64,000 nucleotides of DNA from Pseudoxanthomonas sp. Root630 (GTDB taxonomy: Bacteria > Pseudomonadota > Gammaproteobacteria > Xanthomonadales > Xanthomonadaceae). Where the stretch lies: NCBI RefSeq assembly GCF_001427585.1, contig NZ_LMGY01000016.1:437413-501412 (forward strand), in the 5' to 3' direction. Every line of letters starts with the position of its first letter. Positions within the stretch are counted from its first letter, which is position 1. Shown piece by piece: positions 34,391 through 43,474 of the stretch. Under the pieces are notes generated by a model, which saw only the letters and a list, made by a program, of their open reading frames with translations, did not search any database and was not told the origin of the DNA. Made by a program: the position numbers and the translations under genes.

Positions 34391-35407
34391 TCAGTCGGCG
34401 ATGATGCCCAGCGCGTCGGGCTCGCGGCCGGTCACCCAGTAGTCGATGACTTGCCAGCGCTGCGTGTCGATCACGGCGATACGGTCGCCGCCGCTGATGG
34501 CCACGTAGGCGCGCGGACGGTCCGCAGCCACCACGACGCCAATGGGTAAAGCGGCGTTGCCGAGCATGGTGGGCTGGTAGGCCATGTCCTCGCGCGATAG
34601 CGGCACCGTGGCCACCGGCACCTTGGTGCGCGCGTTGAACACGGCCAGCGTGGCGGCACGGGCATTGGTGACGAAGGCCAGCGCGCCATCCGCGGAGAAC
34701 GCCACGCGGATCGGAAAGCCCTTGCTGCTCATGCGGCGCTTGACGGCCAGCGTGCGGGGGTCGTGCACGGTCAGCGTGCCGTCTTCGCGGTTGGTCACCC
34801 AGACCTCGGCGCCATCCGGCCGCATCGCCACGCCCTCCGCGCCTTTGCCGGCGGGCCGCTCGACGCGCGTACCGGTGGCCAGGTCGATCCGGCTGATCGT
34901 TCCGGCCTGGATCTTGGTCAGGTAGGCCACCTGCCCATCCGGCGACAACGCCAGCATGTGTCCGGTACCGCCGCCGACATCGATGCTGCGCTCGACATCG
35001 CCCGATGCCACGTCCACGACCACCAGGCTGGCGGAGGCCTCCGTGGTCACCAGCACGCGACGCCCGTCGGCCAGGAAGCGGATGCCATGCGGCGCACTGT
35101 GCTGGCCCAGATCGATCGTGCGCGTCGGTTTGCCACCCACCAGATCCAGCACGGAAAGCGTGTTGCCCGACTTCGAGCCGCCGTAGTTCGTCACTACCGC
35201 CAGGCGCCCATCCGGGGCCACGGCGATCTCATGCGGCGCCTCACCGGTCCTGTGCTCGCCGATCCGGCGCCCGTCGCGCAGGGAGAGGCGCCAGACCGTA
35301 TCCGCCGACTTGTTGCCCACCAGCAGTTCGGCCGACTGCGCCGAGGGTGCGCCCACGCACGCGAGCGTGACGAAGAGACCGGACACGACCCGTCGAAACG
35401 CGCTCAT
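34391..35407 (-). CDS. YncE-like periplasmic beta-propeller protein
   Basis: A 338-residue exported protein; signal peptide about residues 1-26 ending SAQSAEL. The mature part is a seven-bladed propeller with repeated blade strands of YVTN/YncE type: LAVVTNYGGSKSGNTLSVLD, AEVWVTNREDGTLTVHD, ALAFVTNARAATLAVFN and RAYVAISGGDRIAVID. Its start overlaps the moaE stop by ATGA, so it may be read with the moa genes, though no link to molybdenum cofactor is known. Confidence 0.85.
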   Translation of the reverse strand: MSAFRRVVSGLFVTLACVGAPSAQSAELLVGNKSADTVWRLSLRDGRRIGEHRTGEAPHEIAVAPDGRLAVVTNYGGSKSGNTLSVLDLVGGKPTRTIDLGQHSAPHGIRFLADGRRVLVTTEASASLVVVDVASGDVERSIDVGGGTGHMLALSPDGQVAYLTKIQAGTISRIDLATGTRVERPAGKGAEGVAMRPDGAEVWVTNREDGTLTVHDPRTLAVKRRMSSKGFPIRVAFSADGALAFVTNARAATLAVFNARTKVPVATVPLSREDMAYQPTMLGNAALPIGVVVAADRPRAYVAISGGDRIAVIDTQRWQVIDYWVTGREPDALGIIAD

Positions 35408-35832
35408 GGGCCGTCCACCACGGGATGCAGCCAGTCCGCATCTCCTTCGCGGTAGTGCTCGCGCTTCCAGATCGGCACGCGCTGCTTCACTTCATCGATG
35501 ATGTAGCGGCAGGCGTCGAACGCGGCGCCGCGATGCGCCGCGCTCACCCCCACCCACACGGCCAGATCGCCGATCGCCAGGGCGCCGACGCGGTGCGCGC
35601 AGCACGCCGCCAGCACGTCGAAACGCTCCATCGCCTCGGCCACGATCCGTTCGCCCTCGCGTTCGGCCAGTGCGCCATACGCTTCGTAGTCCAGCCCATC
35701 CACCGCACGACCGGCATGGTGGTCGCGGACCCAGCCTTCGAACGTCGCGTGACCACCCGCGCGCGGATCGCGCAGGCCGGCTCCCAGCGCGGCGACGTCC
35801 AGCGGCTCCGCGGAAAGAAGGAAACGGGGCAT
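35404..35832 (-). CDS. moaE: Molybdopterin synthase catalytic subunit
   Basis: A 142-residue protein converting cPMP to molybdopterin with thiocarboxylated MoaD. Family segments: GGHATFEGWVRDHHAGRAVDGLDYEAY (contains the catalytic Arg), HRVGALAIGDLAVWVGVSAAHR, and the lysine-containing VKQRVPIWKREHYREGDADW. Length is normal. It follows moaD by three bases. Confidence 0.95.
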   Translation of the reverse strand: MPRFLLSAEPLDVAALGAGLRDPRAGGHATFEGWVRDHHAGRAVDGLDYEAYGALAEREGERIVAEAMERFDVLAACCAHRVGALAIGDLAVWVGVSAAHRGAAFDACRYIIDEVKQRVPIWKREHYREGDADWLHPVVDGP

Positions 35833-35835
35833 GCC

Positions 35836-36081
35836 TCAGCCTCCGCTCACGGGCGGGATGAAGGCGACTTCGCTGCCTGCCCGCAGCGGATCCTGCCAGC
35901 GCGCGAATTCGCCATCGACGGCCACGCGCAGGTGTTCGCGCGGCCACGCGATGCCGTGGCGAGCCTGGATTTCGCCGTAGAGATCGGCCAGATCGGCCGC
36001 CTCGGTATCCACCGCTTCGCTCGCCACGCCGGTGCGCTCACGCAGGCTGGCGAAGTACAGCAGGGTCAGGGCGACGCTCAT
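35836..36081 (-). CDS. moaD: Molybdopterin synthase sulfur carrier subunit
   Basis: An 81-residue ubiquitin-like protein ending in the essential Gly-Gly (PPVSGG) that is adenylated and thiocarboxylated by MoeB. N-terminus [18 protein letters not shown] and [10 protein letters not shown] are typical. It overlaps moaC by four bases and precedes moaE by three, so the subunits are co-translated. Confidence 0.94.
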   Translation of the reverse strand: MSVALTLLYFASLRERTGVASEAVDTEAADLADLYGEIQARHGIAWPREHLRVAVDGEFARWQDPLRAGSEVAFIPPVSGG

Positions 36082-36560
36082 GGCGACCCCACGTCGCGCT
36101 TGCCGCCGCGCTTGGCGACCAGCTTCGCCGGGCCCAGCACGATGGCGTGCGACAGCGCCTTGCACATGTCGTACACCGTCAGCGCCGCGACGGTGGCGCC
36201 GGTGAGCGCCTCCATCTCCACGCCGGTACGGTGCACGGTGCGGACCTGGCACTCGATCAGCAGCGCGTTCTCGCCGTCCCAGTCGATGGACAGCCGACAA
36301 CCGTCGATGGGAAGCGGATGGCAGAACGGGATCAGTTCGTGCGTGCGCTTGACCGCCATCGTGCCGGCGATGATCGCCGTGTCGACGATGCCACCCTTGG
36401 CGCTGCGCAGGCCGTTGCGCTTCAATTGCCGCGCGACATCGGCGGGAAAGCGTACGCGGCACGTCGCCTGCGCCTCGCGCGCGGTGGCAGCCTTGCCGGA
36501 CACGTCCACCATCGCAGGCCGGCCGGCGGCGTCGAGGTGGGTCAATGCGGTACGGGGCAT
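36078..36560 (-). CDS. moaC: Cyclic pyranopterin monophosphate synthase
   Basis: A 160-residue protein carrying out the second half of cPMP formation after MoaA. Start [10 protein letters not shown] at 36560 gives the normal family N-terminus. Conserved: [51 protein letters not shown]. The gene starts 16 bases after moaA and overlaps moaD. Confidence 0.95.
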   Translation of the reverse strand: MPRTALTHLDAAGRPAMVDVSGKAATAREAQATCRVRFPADVARQLKRNGLRSAKGGIVDTAIIAGTMAVKRTHELIPFCHPLPIDGCRLSIDWDGENALLIECQVRTVHRTGVEMEALTGATVAALTVYDMCKALSHAIVLGPAKLVAKRGGKRDVGSP

Positions 36561-36576
36561 GCGGGTCCTGGGGGAA

Positions 36577-37590
36577 TCAACCGCCGATAAGATACATCTC
36601 GACGCGGCGCCGGTCGCGCACTTCCGGGCGGCCGCGCAGTTCGCTGTAGCGGTCGCCGCGCGCCGACCACAAACGGGCCACGTGCGCCGCCAGCGCATCC
36701 TCGCCTTCCGCCACGATCGCGCGCAGGTCGACGCCGTCCGAGGCGAACAGGCAGGTGAACAGCCGTCCGTCCGCCGACACGCGCGCCCGGTGGCAATCGC
36801 CGCAGAACGGCGTGCTGACCGAGCTGACGAAACCCACTTCGCCACCGCCATCATCGAATCCGTAGCGCTCGGCCACCTCGCCGCGATACTCGGCCTGCAG
36901 CGGATGCAGCGGCCAGCGCTCGGCGATCCGGTCGCGCAGGACCGACGACGGCACCATGCGTTCCAGCCGCCAGTCGTTGCTGTCGCCCACATCCATGAAC
37001 TCGATGAAGCGCACCACATGCCCGGTGCCGCGGAAACGCTCGACGAGCGGAAGCACTTCCGCTTCATTGACGCCACGCTGCACGACGGCGTTGATCTTCA
37101 ACCGAGAGAAGCCTGCAGACACCGCCGCCTCGATGCCGGCCAGTACGTCGCCGATCTGTCCGCGCCGACCCGACATCGCGGCGAATACCTCCGGATCCAG
37201 GGCGTCCAGGCTGACGGTGATGCGACGCAGGCCTGCATCGTGCAGCGCCTGCGCCTGGTGCGCCAGCAACACGCCATTGGTGGTCAGCGCGATGTCCTCC
37301 AGCCCGGGAATGGCGGCCAGCCGGCGGACCAGCTCCGGCAGGCGCTTGCGCAGCAGCGGCTCGCCGCCCGTCAGGCGCAACTTGCGCACGCCCAGCCGCA
37401 CGAAGGCGCGGACCAGCACGTCGATCTCGTCGAAGGACAGGCGTTGCGAGGCGTCGGTGCCGTAATCCTCGGGCACCCGGTCGGCCGGCATGCAATAGCC
37501 GCAACGGAAGTTGCACGCGTCGATCACCGACAGCCGCAGGTCGTGCAGCGGACGCCCCAGCAAGTCGTGCGGCAATGGCGAGGCGTTCAC
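36577..37590 (-). CDS. moaA: GTP 3',8-cyclase
   Basis: A 337-residue radical SAM enzyme converting GTP to 3',8-cyclo-GTP. The N-terminal cluster motif is CNFRCGYC (C-x3-C-x2-C) and the C-terminal cluster cysteines lie around [22 protein letters not shown]. It ends ...YLIGG, the double Gly tail reported as needed for activity. First gene of moaA-moaC-moaD-moaE; overlaps the upstream hydrolase stop by ATGA. Confidence 0.95.
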   Translation of the reverse strand: MNASPLPHDLLGRPLHDLRLSVIDACNFRCGYCMPADRVPEDYGTDASQRLSFDEIDVLVRAFVRLGVRKLRLTGGEPLLRKRLPELVRRLAAIPGLEDIALTTNGVLLAHQAQALHDAGLRRITVSLDALDPEVFAAMSGRRGQIGDVLAGIEAAVSAGFSRLKINAVVQRGVNEAEVLPLVERFRGTGHVVRFIEFMDVGDSNDWRLERMVPSSVLRDRIAERWPLHPLQAEYRGEVAERYGFDDGGGEVGFVSSVSTPFCGDCHRARVSADGRLFTCLFASDGVDLRAIVAEGEDALAAHVARLWSARGDRYSELRGRPEVRDRRRVEMYLIGG

Positions 37591-38339
37591 GGCAGTTCGA
37601 CGGCCAGTGGCAAGGACAGTGCAATGCCTTCGCCGGGCGTCGCGATCCGGTGTCCGCGCGCCTTCAGCGCCTCACCATCGTCGGCGCTGGCGTAGTGATA
37701 GAGCACGCAGCGGGACAGCAGCGCTGGCGGGTACTCGCGCTCCAGGTCGTCGATCCCGCTGTGCGACGGATTGCCGTGCAGGCCGCAGTCGTGTGCGATC
37801 AGTTCGCCGGCATCGGCATGGCGCGCCAGCATCTCCGGGATCGGGCGCGTATCGCCCGTCCAGACGACGCTGCCCCGCAGGCGCAGGCCGAAGGCCGTCT
37901 CCGGCCAGTGATGGCGCACGGGAAACACCTCCAGGCGCTGCCCGTCGTGCCAGAACGCGCCGCCCACCGGGATCAGCTGGAACGCATCCCAGAAGTTGGC
38001 GCCGCCCTCGGCCAGCACGTTCGGATAGCTGGCGATGCGCTGGTGCAGCAGCGGAACCAGCGGTGCCGGCACGTACAGGCGGACCTTGCCGCGTCGCGCC
38101 GGATCGAAATAGCTGGCCACGAACAGCCGTTCCATCCCGGCCACATGGTCCAGATGCACGTGAGTGATGAAGATCGCGTCGGGCATGTCGCCGTAACGCG
38201 CGTGGTAGGCGGTCAGGCCCTCGCCACCGCAATCGATGGTCAGCCAGGGACTGCCTTCGCGCTCGAGAGTCGCCATGGCCGAACCCAGCTCGACCGCACT
38301 GGCGTTGCCCACGCCATGGAAGCGCAGCACCCACGTCAT
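37587..38339 (-). CDS. MBL-fold metallo-hydrolase, RNase Z-like
   Basis: A 250-residue metallo-beta-lactamase-fold protein. The metal motif is THVHLDHVAG (HxHxDH, about residues 60-68), later His in VRHHWPETAFG and Asp in WTGDTRPIP, then CGLHGNPSH. The order is like tRNase Z/PhnP-type phosphodiesterases, but the exo-site arm of RNase Z is absent. The substrate is unknown. It overlaps moaA and follows kdkA by one base. Confidence 0.82.
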   Translation of the reverse strand: MTWVLRFHGVGNASAVELGSAMATLEREGSPWLTIDCGGEGLTAYHARYGDMPDAIFITHVHLDHVAGMERLFVASYFDPARRGKVRLYVPAPLVPLLHQRIASYPNVLAEGGANFWDAFQLIPVGGAFWHDGQRLEVFPVRHHWPETAFGLRLRGSVVWTGDTRPIPEMLARHADAGELIAHDCGLHGNPSHSGIDDLEREYPPALLSRCVLYHYASADDGEALKARGHRIATPGEGIALSLPLAVELP

Positions 38340-38340
38340 C

Positions 38341-39090
38341 TCAGTAGCCCCGCGACCAGGCGTGGTCGTAGGCGCGACGCAGGTGGGCGAAATCCACGCC
38401 GACCGCGTCGACGCTGCGCGCGCCCCGCAGCTTGAGCAGCGAGCGTTTGAGGCGCGCCAGGTTCTGTTCCCGCCATGCCGTGGCCGGTATCCGCAGGCGC
38501 CCGCGGTCGAAGTCGATCAGCCAGCCGTGGCCGGCGCCGTCGAACAGGATGTTCTGCGCGTTGAGATCCGCATGGTCCAGGCCGGCGCGGTGGAAGCGCG
38601 CCACCAACCGGCCCGTGCTTTCCCAGGGCGCCCGGCTCTCGTCCTGCGAGGCGATGTCGGCCAACGTGCGGACGTCCATCAACCGCTCCACCAGGATGGC
38701 GGCGCGATAGAACATGCCGTCGCGCACGTAGCTGGCGGCCACGGGCCGTGGCACCGGCAGGCCGCGCGCCAGGAGCGCGCGGGTCAGGCGGAATTCGGCG
38801 AAACTGCGGGTGCGGTCCGGGCCGTGCCACAGGTAGCGGTCCTGGCTGAAGCGCGAGGCCAGGCCGCCGCGCCGGTAGTGACGCAGGACGCACTGGCTGG
38901 AGGGCGCATCGATGAACCAGGCTCCTCCCCGACCGCCACTGTCGACCGGCCGGGCACGGTCGCCCCACTTCTCCGGCAGGAACCAGTCGGCACTCGCTTG
39001 CCGCAGGTGTTTGCGGTCGAACAGAATCGCACCGTATCCGCTGCCTTCGCGGAACGGCGTCAGGGATTCCGAGGCGTCAAAACCGACCAT
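38341..39090 (-). CDS. kdkA: 3-deoxy-D-manno-octulosonic acid kinase
   Basis: A 249-residue kinase of the lipopolysaccharide kinase family (KdkA/WaaP). It phosphorylates Kdo of the LPS inner core at O-4. The kinase-like catalytic segment is [19 protein letters not shown] (the HxDxxxxN loop), and the metal-binding Asp is in [32 protein letters not shown] is the usual N-lobe. It is divergent from an LPS heptosyltransferase-like gene, fitting LPS core assembly. Confidence 0.9.
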   Translation of the reverse strand: MVGFDASESLTPFREGSGYGAILFDRKHLRQASADWFLPEKWGDRARPVDSGGRGGAWFIDAPSSQCVLRHYRRGGLASRFSQDRYLWHGPDRTRSFAEFRLTRALLARGLPVPRPVAASYVRDGMFYRAAILVERLMDVRTLADIASQDESRAPWESTGRLVARFHRAGLDHADLNAQNILFDGAGHGWLIDFDRGRLRIPATAWREQNLARLKRSLLKLRGARSVDAVGVDFAHLRRAYDHAWSRGY

Positions 39091-39109
39091 CCAGCGAGTC
39101 TAACAACAC

Positions 39110-40156
39110 TTGTCCACGATTCCCCAATCACTCTGCCTGCTCCGCCTGTCCGCGCTCGGCGACGTGACCCATGTCGTGCCGCTGGTACGCACGCTCCAGC
39201 GTCACGCGCCCCGGGCGCGCCTGCACTGGGTCATCGACAAGGGCGGCTTCAAACTGCTGGAGGGGCTGGAGGGCGTGACCTTCCACACCTACGACAAGAA
39301 GACGGGGCTGGCCGGCATGCGCGCCCTGCGCGCGGAGCTGCCCGCCGAAGGCTTCGATGCGCTGCTGCAGATGCAGGTAGCGTTGCGCGCCAATCTGCTA
39401 TCGGCCTTCATCCGTGCGCGGCGCAGGATCGGCTACGACCGCAGCCGTTCGAAGGACCTGCACGGGCTGGTGATCAATGAGCGCATCCCGGACCGTCCGG
39501 GCATCCACGTGCTCGATGCGATCGGCAGTTTCTGCGAACCCCTCGGCCTGAAGCAGGACGCGGTGGTGTGGGATCTGCCGGTTCCGGCGGAGGCGCACGC
39601 ATGGGCTGCGGCGCAATGGCCCGCGGACGGCCAGCGCACGCTGATGATCTCGCCCTGCTCCAGCCACGAGCGCCGCAACTGGTACGCCGACCGCTACGCC
39701 GCACTCGCCGACCACGCGGCCACGCAGGGCTGGCGCGTGGTGCTGTGCGGTGGGCGCAGCGAGCTGGAGCGCCGCACGGCCGACGCGATCCTCTCCGCCA
39801 TGCAGGCGCCCGCACTCGATCTGGTCGGCAAGGACACCCTCAAGCATCTGCCTGCCCTGCTCGCCCGCGCCGACCTGGTGGTGACGCCGGACTCCGGCCC
39901 GATGCACATCGCCAATGCGATGGGCAGCGCCGTGCTGGGCCTGCATGCGGCCAGCAACCCGAAACGCAGCGGCCCCTATTCCACCGTGCGCTACTGCGTG
40001 GACCGCTACGACGCCGCCGCGCGCAAGTACCGCGGCAAGCCGGCCGCCGAGCTCCCGTGGGGCACCAAGATCGAGCACGAGGGCGTGATGGGCCTGGTGA
40101 CCGTGGAAGACGCGGTGGCTGCGTTCGAGCGGCGTCGCGCCGATCTTGACGGCTGA
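39110..40156 (+). CDS. GT9-family LPS heptosyltransferase
   Basis: A 348-residue glycosyltransferase of family 9. N-terminal SLCLLRLSALGDVTHVVPLVRTL is the ADP-heptose:LPS heptosyltransferase signature; the C-terminal half has LVVTPDSGPMHIANAMG for nucleotide-sugar binding. The start used is TTG at 39110; no ATG gives the full domain. It likely adds heptose to the Kdo-lipid A acceptor, in line with the divergent kdkA 20 bases away. WaaC versus WaaF type was not decided. Confidence 0.85.
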   Translation: MSTIPQSLCLLRLSALGDVTHVVPLVRTLQRHAPRARLHWVIDKGGFKLLEGLEGVTFHTYDKKTGLAGMRALRAELPAEGFDALLQMQVALRANLLSAFIRARRRIGYDRSRSKDLHGLVINERIPDRPGIHVLDAIGSFCEPLGLKQDAVVWDLPVPAEAHAWAAAQWPADGQRTLMISPCSSHERRNWYADRYAALADHAATQGWRVVLCGGRSELERRTADAILSAMQAPALDLVGKDTLKHLPALLARADLVVTPDSGPMHIANAMGSAVLGLHAASNPKRSGPYSTVRYCVDRYDAAARKYRGKPAAELPWGTKIEHEGVMGLVTVEDAVAAFERRRADLDG

Positions 40157-40165
40157 GCCGGCGGC

Positions 40166-41230
40166 ATGGACCTGGCCGACCTGCTCGGAATCCGCTGGCC
40201 GTTGCTGCAGGCCCCGATGGCGGGCGTCCAGGGCAGCCGGCTGGCACTGGCCGTGTGCGAAGCGGGTGGGCTGGGCGCGTTGCCTGCGGCTGCGCTCGCG
40301 CCGGACGCGCTCGATGCGGAGATCCGCCGCCTGCGCTCGGGTACGGACCGACCCTGGAACCTCAATTTTTTCTGCCACGCACCACCACCATCGGAACCCG
40401 CGCGCGAGCAGGCATGGCGACGGGTGCTGCGCCCCGACTACGAACGGTTCGGCCTCGACGTCGAACGCATCGTGGCCACCCCGGGACGCCGGCCTTTCGA
40501 TGCCGATGCCCTGGCGCTGGTGCAGGCGCACCGGCCAGCGGTGGTGAGCTTCCATTTCGGCCTGCCCGCGGACGACCTGCTCGCCGGGGTGCGCGCCGCG
40601 GGCTGCCGCGTGCTGACCAGCGCCACCACGATGGAAGAGGCGCGCTGGCTGGAAGCGCGCGGCGTGGATGCGGTGATCGCACAAGGCTGGGAAGCCGGCG
40701 GGCATCGTGGGCATTTCCTGTCCGATGACCTGGACCGCCAGGCGGACCTGTCCACGCTGCTGCCGGCGATCCTTGCGGCCGTCGACGTGCCGGTGATCGC
40801 CGCCGGCGGCATCGCCGATGCGCGAGGCGTTGCAGACGCAATGGCGCTGGGCGCGGCGGGCGTGCAGGTCGGCACGGCCTATCTCCTGTGCCCGGAAGCC
40901 GACACGCGCGCGGTGCACCGGCAGGCGCTGCGGGAACCACGCTCCACCTCGGTGACCAACGTCTTCACCGGCCGCCCGGCGCGCGGCATCGTCAACCGGG
41001 CGATGGGATCCTGGGGCCCGTTGGCAGCGGACGTCCCCGCGTTCCCGCTGGCCACGGCCTTCTCCGCACCGCTGCGCGAAGCCGCGGAAGCGCAGGGGCT
41101 CGACGATTACTCGCTGCTATGGGCGGGCCGGCAGTTCCCGTCCTGTCGCGACGCGCCTGCGGCGGAGATCACCGCCGCCCTCGTGCGGGGCTTCACCCCT
41201 TCGCGTCAGGACGCGTTGCCCGACCGGTAG
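40166..41230 (+). CDS. Nitronate monooxygenase
   Basis: A 354-residue FMN-dependent TIM-barrel enzyme oxidising alkyl nitronates (2-nitropropane dioxygenase family). Visible: PLLQAPMAGVQGSRLALAVCEAGG at the N-terminus, VIAQGWEAGGHRGHF with the catalytic His, VIAAGGIADARGVADAMALGAAGVQVGTAYL for FMN phosphate binding, and NVFTGRPARGIVN. It starts ten bases after the heptosyltransferase stop. Confidence 0.9.
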   Translation: MDLADLLGIRWPLLQAPMAGVQGSRLALAVCEAGGLGALPAAALAPDALDAEIRRLRSGTDRPWNLNFFCHAPPPSEPAREQAWRRVLRPDYERFGLDVERIVATPGRRPFDADALALVQAHRPAVVSFHFGLPADDLLAGVRAAGCRVLTSATTMEEARWLEARGVDAVIAQGWEAGGHRGHFLSDDLDRQADLSTLLPAILAAVDVPVIAAGGIADARGVADAMALGAAGVQVGTAYLLCPEADTRAVHRQALREPRSTSVTNVFTGRPARGIVNRAMGSWGPLAADVPAFPLATAFSAPLREAAEAQGLDDYSLLWAGRQFPSCRDAPAAEITAALVRGFTPSRQDALPDR

Positions 41231-41613
41231 TCCTGGTACGACTTTTCTTCGACGTAGCTCGACCCCAGCGCCAGGTTGATCGCCTTCTTGATGCGGGCGC
41301 GCTCGTCGTTCTCGATGTACACGCTGCGCGCCAGGCGCACGAACGCATCGTCGAAGGCCTGCGCCTTTTCCTTCACGCGCACCTCGTCCTCGATCTCCCA
41401 CAAGCGCTCGTTGACGGCCTTCAGTTGCGCACGCAACTCGACGATGTTGTTCCCTGCCGCGGGGTGCGCCATCCACGCCTGTTCGAGCGCGGTCAGTTCG
41501 TCGCGCACGTGGGCCAGCTTGGCCGGATCGCTCATGCGTTCGGACTTGATCTGCAGGATGGCGATCTTGTCGAGCAACTCACCGAAGGACACGGGGACGA
41601 GGATCTCGGACAT
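41206..41613 (-). CDS. DUF6165 family protein
   Basis: A 135-residue protein beginning MSEILVPVSFGELLDKIAILQIKSERM, almost diagnostic for the DUF6165 family often encoded near glycosyltransferases. Mostly helical and charged, likely coiled (ELRAQLKAVNERLWEIEDEVRVKEKAQ). Its last 25 bases overlap the 3' end of the converging nitronate monooxygenase gene. Function unknown. Confidence 0.85.
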   Translation of the reverse strand: MSEILVPVSFGELLDKIAILQIKSERMSDPAKLAHVRDELTALEQAWMAHPAAGNNIVELRAQLKAVNERLWEIEDEVRVKEKAQAFDDAFVRLARSVYIENDERARIKKAINLALGSSYVEEKSYQDYRSGNAS

Positions 41614-41697
41614 GGACAGGCTCCCGGCAAAGAACGCCATTCTAGGCGGCGCGCCCCGTCGCGGCATCCATCGCACGCCCGATGCGACGGCCACAAC

Positions 41698-41724
41698 GCA
41701 AAAAGCCCCCTTGCGGGGGCTTTC
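41698..41724 (-). terminator. Terminator after tRNA-Ser(CGA)
   Basis: AAAAAGCCCCC, TTGC, GGGGGCTTT: a 7-8-bp stem that on the minus strand is followed by a T run, just past the 3' end of tRNA-Ser(CGA). Confidence 0.88.
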
Positions 41725-41731
41725 GCGAAAC

Positions 41732-41822
41732 TGGCGGAGAGGGAGGGATTCGAACCCTCGATACGCTATTAACGTATGCCTGATTTCGAGTCAGGTACAT
41801 TCAACCACTCTGCCACCTCTCC
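41732..41822 (-). tRNA. tRNA-Ser(CGA)
   Basis: A 91-nt class II tRNA on the minus strand: acceptor GGAGAGG / CCTCTCC with encoded CCA, anticodon loop CTGACTCGAAATCAG giving CGA, and an extended variable arm. Its 3' acceptor sequence resembles the tRNA-Ser(GGA) att site but shows no repeat or element. Confidence 0.95.
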
Positions 41823-42039
41823 GGTGGCCCCGGACGCGTCCGGGGCCGTGAATGATACGTTGCGGGCCGCTTTCGGACAAGCCGATGGACTCCTGTCCGT
41901 GTGCGCACCGATCCCCGCGAGCATGTCGATGAACCCTGACTGCCCCACGGACGCGCTTCGCCCTTGCCCGTTGTCCTGTCCGTCCGGATCATTGCGTATG
42001 AACGGGTAGGCGAAGTCCGTCCCCACAGCGCAGGACACC

Positions 42040-42744
42040 ATGATCGAATTCGGCCACATCTCCCACGTCGGCCTCCGCAGGGAGCTGAACGAAGACACCT
42101 ACTACGGCGACAGCGAGCTGGGCCTGTGGCTGGTGGCCGACGGGATGGGCGGGCACGCCTGTGGCGAGGTCGCCAGCGCGCTGGCGCGCGAAACCATCGT
42201 CCGGGAGGTTCGCGACGGCACGCCGCTGGCGCAGGCGATCCGGATCGCCGACGAGGAAATCATCCGCACCTCGCGCCGCCGCAACGACACCCTGCCGATG
42301 GGCACCACGGTGGTGGCCGCCCGCATCCAGGGCAACCGCTTCGAAGTGGCCTGGGTCGGCGACAGCCGCGCCTACCTCTGGCGCGAGGGCCAGTTGGCCC
42401 AGCTCAGCCAGGACCACAGCTACGTGCAGGAACTCATCGCCCAAGGCGCGCTGACCGCCGAGCAGGCACGTTCGCACCCGCACCGCAATGTCGTGACGCA
42501 GGCGCTGGGCGTCACCGACCCGAATCATCTGAACGTGGAAACGATGACCGGCGAGCTGCGCCCCGGCATGCAGCTGTTGCTGTGCAGCGACGGCCTCACC
42601 GAGGAAGTCGACGACCCCAGCATCGCCAGCACGCTGAAACACGACGACTGCAGCGCACAGGAGTGCGTGGACACCCTGATCGCGGCCGCCCTGGATGGCG
42701 GCGGCTCGGACAACGTCACCGCGATCCTGGTGCGTTGCCACTGA
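42040..42744 (+). CDS. PP2C-family Ser/Thr protein phosphatase
   Basis: A 234-residue metal-dependent phosphatase, Stp1 type. Motifs in order: LRRELNEDTYYGD (metal Asp/Glu), LVADGMGGHACGEVAS, GTTVVAARIQGN, WVGDSRAYLWREGQLAQLSQDHSYV, LLLCSDGLTEEVDD and DGGGSDNVTAILV, covering all acidic metal ligands. Whole length is one catalytic domain. No partner kinase lies beside it. It stands alone between tRNA-Ser and a converging gene 19 bases on. Confidence 0.93.
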   Translation: MIEFGHISHVGLRRELNEDTYYGDSELGLWLVADGMGGHACGEVASALARETIVREVRDGTPLAQAIRIADEEIIRTSRRRNDTLPMGTTVVAARIQGNRFEVAWVGDSRAYLWREGQLAQLSQDHSYVQELIAQGALTAEQARSHPHRNVVTQALGVTDPNHLNVETMTGELRPGMQLLLCSDGLTEEVDDPSIASTLKHDDCSAQECVDTLIAAALDGGGSDNVTAILVRCH

Positions 42745-42763
42745 GGAACCTGCGGCGGCCGCC

Positions 42764-43474
42764 TCAGCGCGCCGCCACGCCATCGCCTCCGACCCAGAGC
42801 ACGTACTCGAAGCTCTGGACCATGCGGCCATAGCCGCTGCCCTCGGCGTCGTAATTGGCACCTACGCTCACCGTATGCCGCCCTGGCGACAGAGGCGGGA
42901 ACAACAGCCAGTAGCCATCGCTGGCCGCGACCTGCGCCAGATGGCCGGGGCGCGGCGGCTGATCCGGAAACAGCGGAAAACAGCCGCTGCTGCGGACCCG
43001 GTAGCGCGACACATCCTTGACCGGCACCCCATCCAGCAGGACCACCGCACTGGAGAGTTGATTGTTGTTGACTGCCGCCCGCGCCTGCAGCTGCCGGCAA
43101 CTGGGCACGCGATCGCCCCGCAGCGCGTCTCCTGGCGTGTAGTGGATCATGTTGATCACCGGCAACAGGAGGTGCTTGCCGAGCGGAACCGTGCATTCGC
43201 GGCGGGCATTGAAGCGGCCCGTCGTGCCGGCCAGGAACCAGACCGGCCCCTCCTGCGCCACGCCGCACGCACGACCATCCCGGTCGCGGTACGGCAGGCC
43301 GTCCAACGCTTCGGCCCACTGCCACCACGCCGCCGTCAGCTCGGGGTAACCCTTCCCGTCGACCTTGGCGTCCAGCGGCAGCGGCGCGACCGGCTCGATG
43401 GGATGCGCGGCTCCCGCATGCCCCACGGGCAACAATGCCGATACCCACACCAGTCCACGCACCGTCGCCCTCAT
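42764..43474 (-). CDS. Exported hypothetical protein
   Basis: A 236-residue protein with signal peptide MRATVRGLVWVSALLPVGHAGA. The mature part holds YPELTAAWWQWAEALDG, GPVWFLAGTTGRFNARREC and LLLPVINMIHYTPGD, then a beta-rich C-terminal half ending FEYVLWVGGDGVAAR. No family name is known to me. The start overlaps the stop of the upstream TPR-type gene by ATGA, so the two form an operon and may work together in the envelope. Confidence 0.75.
   Translation of the reverse strand: MRATVRGLVWVSALLPVGHAGAAHPIEPVAPLPLDAKVDGKGYPELTAAWWQWAEALDGLPYRDRDGRACGVAQEGPVWFLAGTTGRFNARRECTVPLGKHLLLPVINMIHYTPGDALRGDRVPSCRQLQARAAVNNNQLSSAVVLLDGVPVKDVSRYRVRSSGCFPLFPDQPPRPGHLAQVAASDGYWLLFPPLSPGRHTVSVGANYDAEGSGYGRMVQSFEYVLWVGGDGVAAR

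Noticed and set aside
41732..41822. A second element at tRNA-Ser(CGA)
   Set aside because: No repeat of its 3' end and no integrase lie nearby; flanking genes look like core genes.
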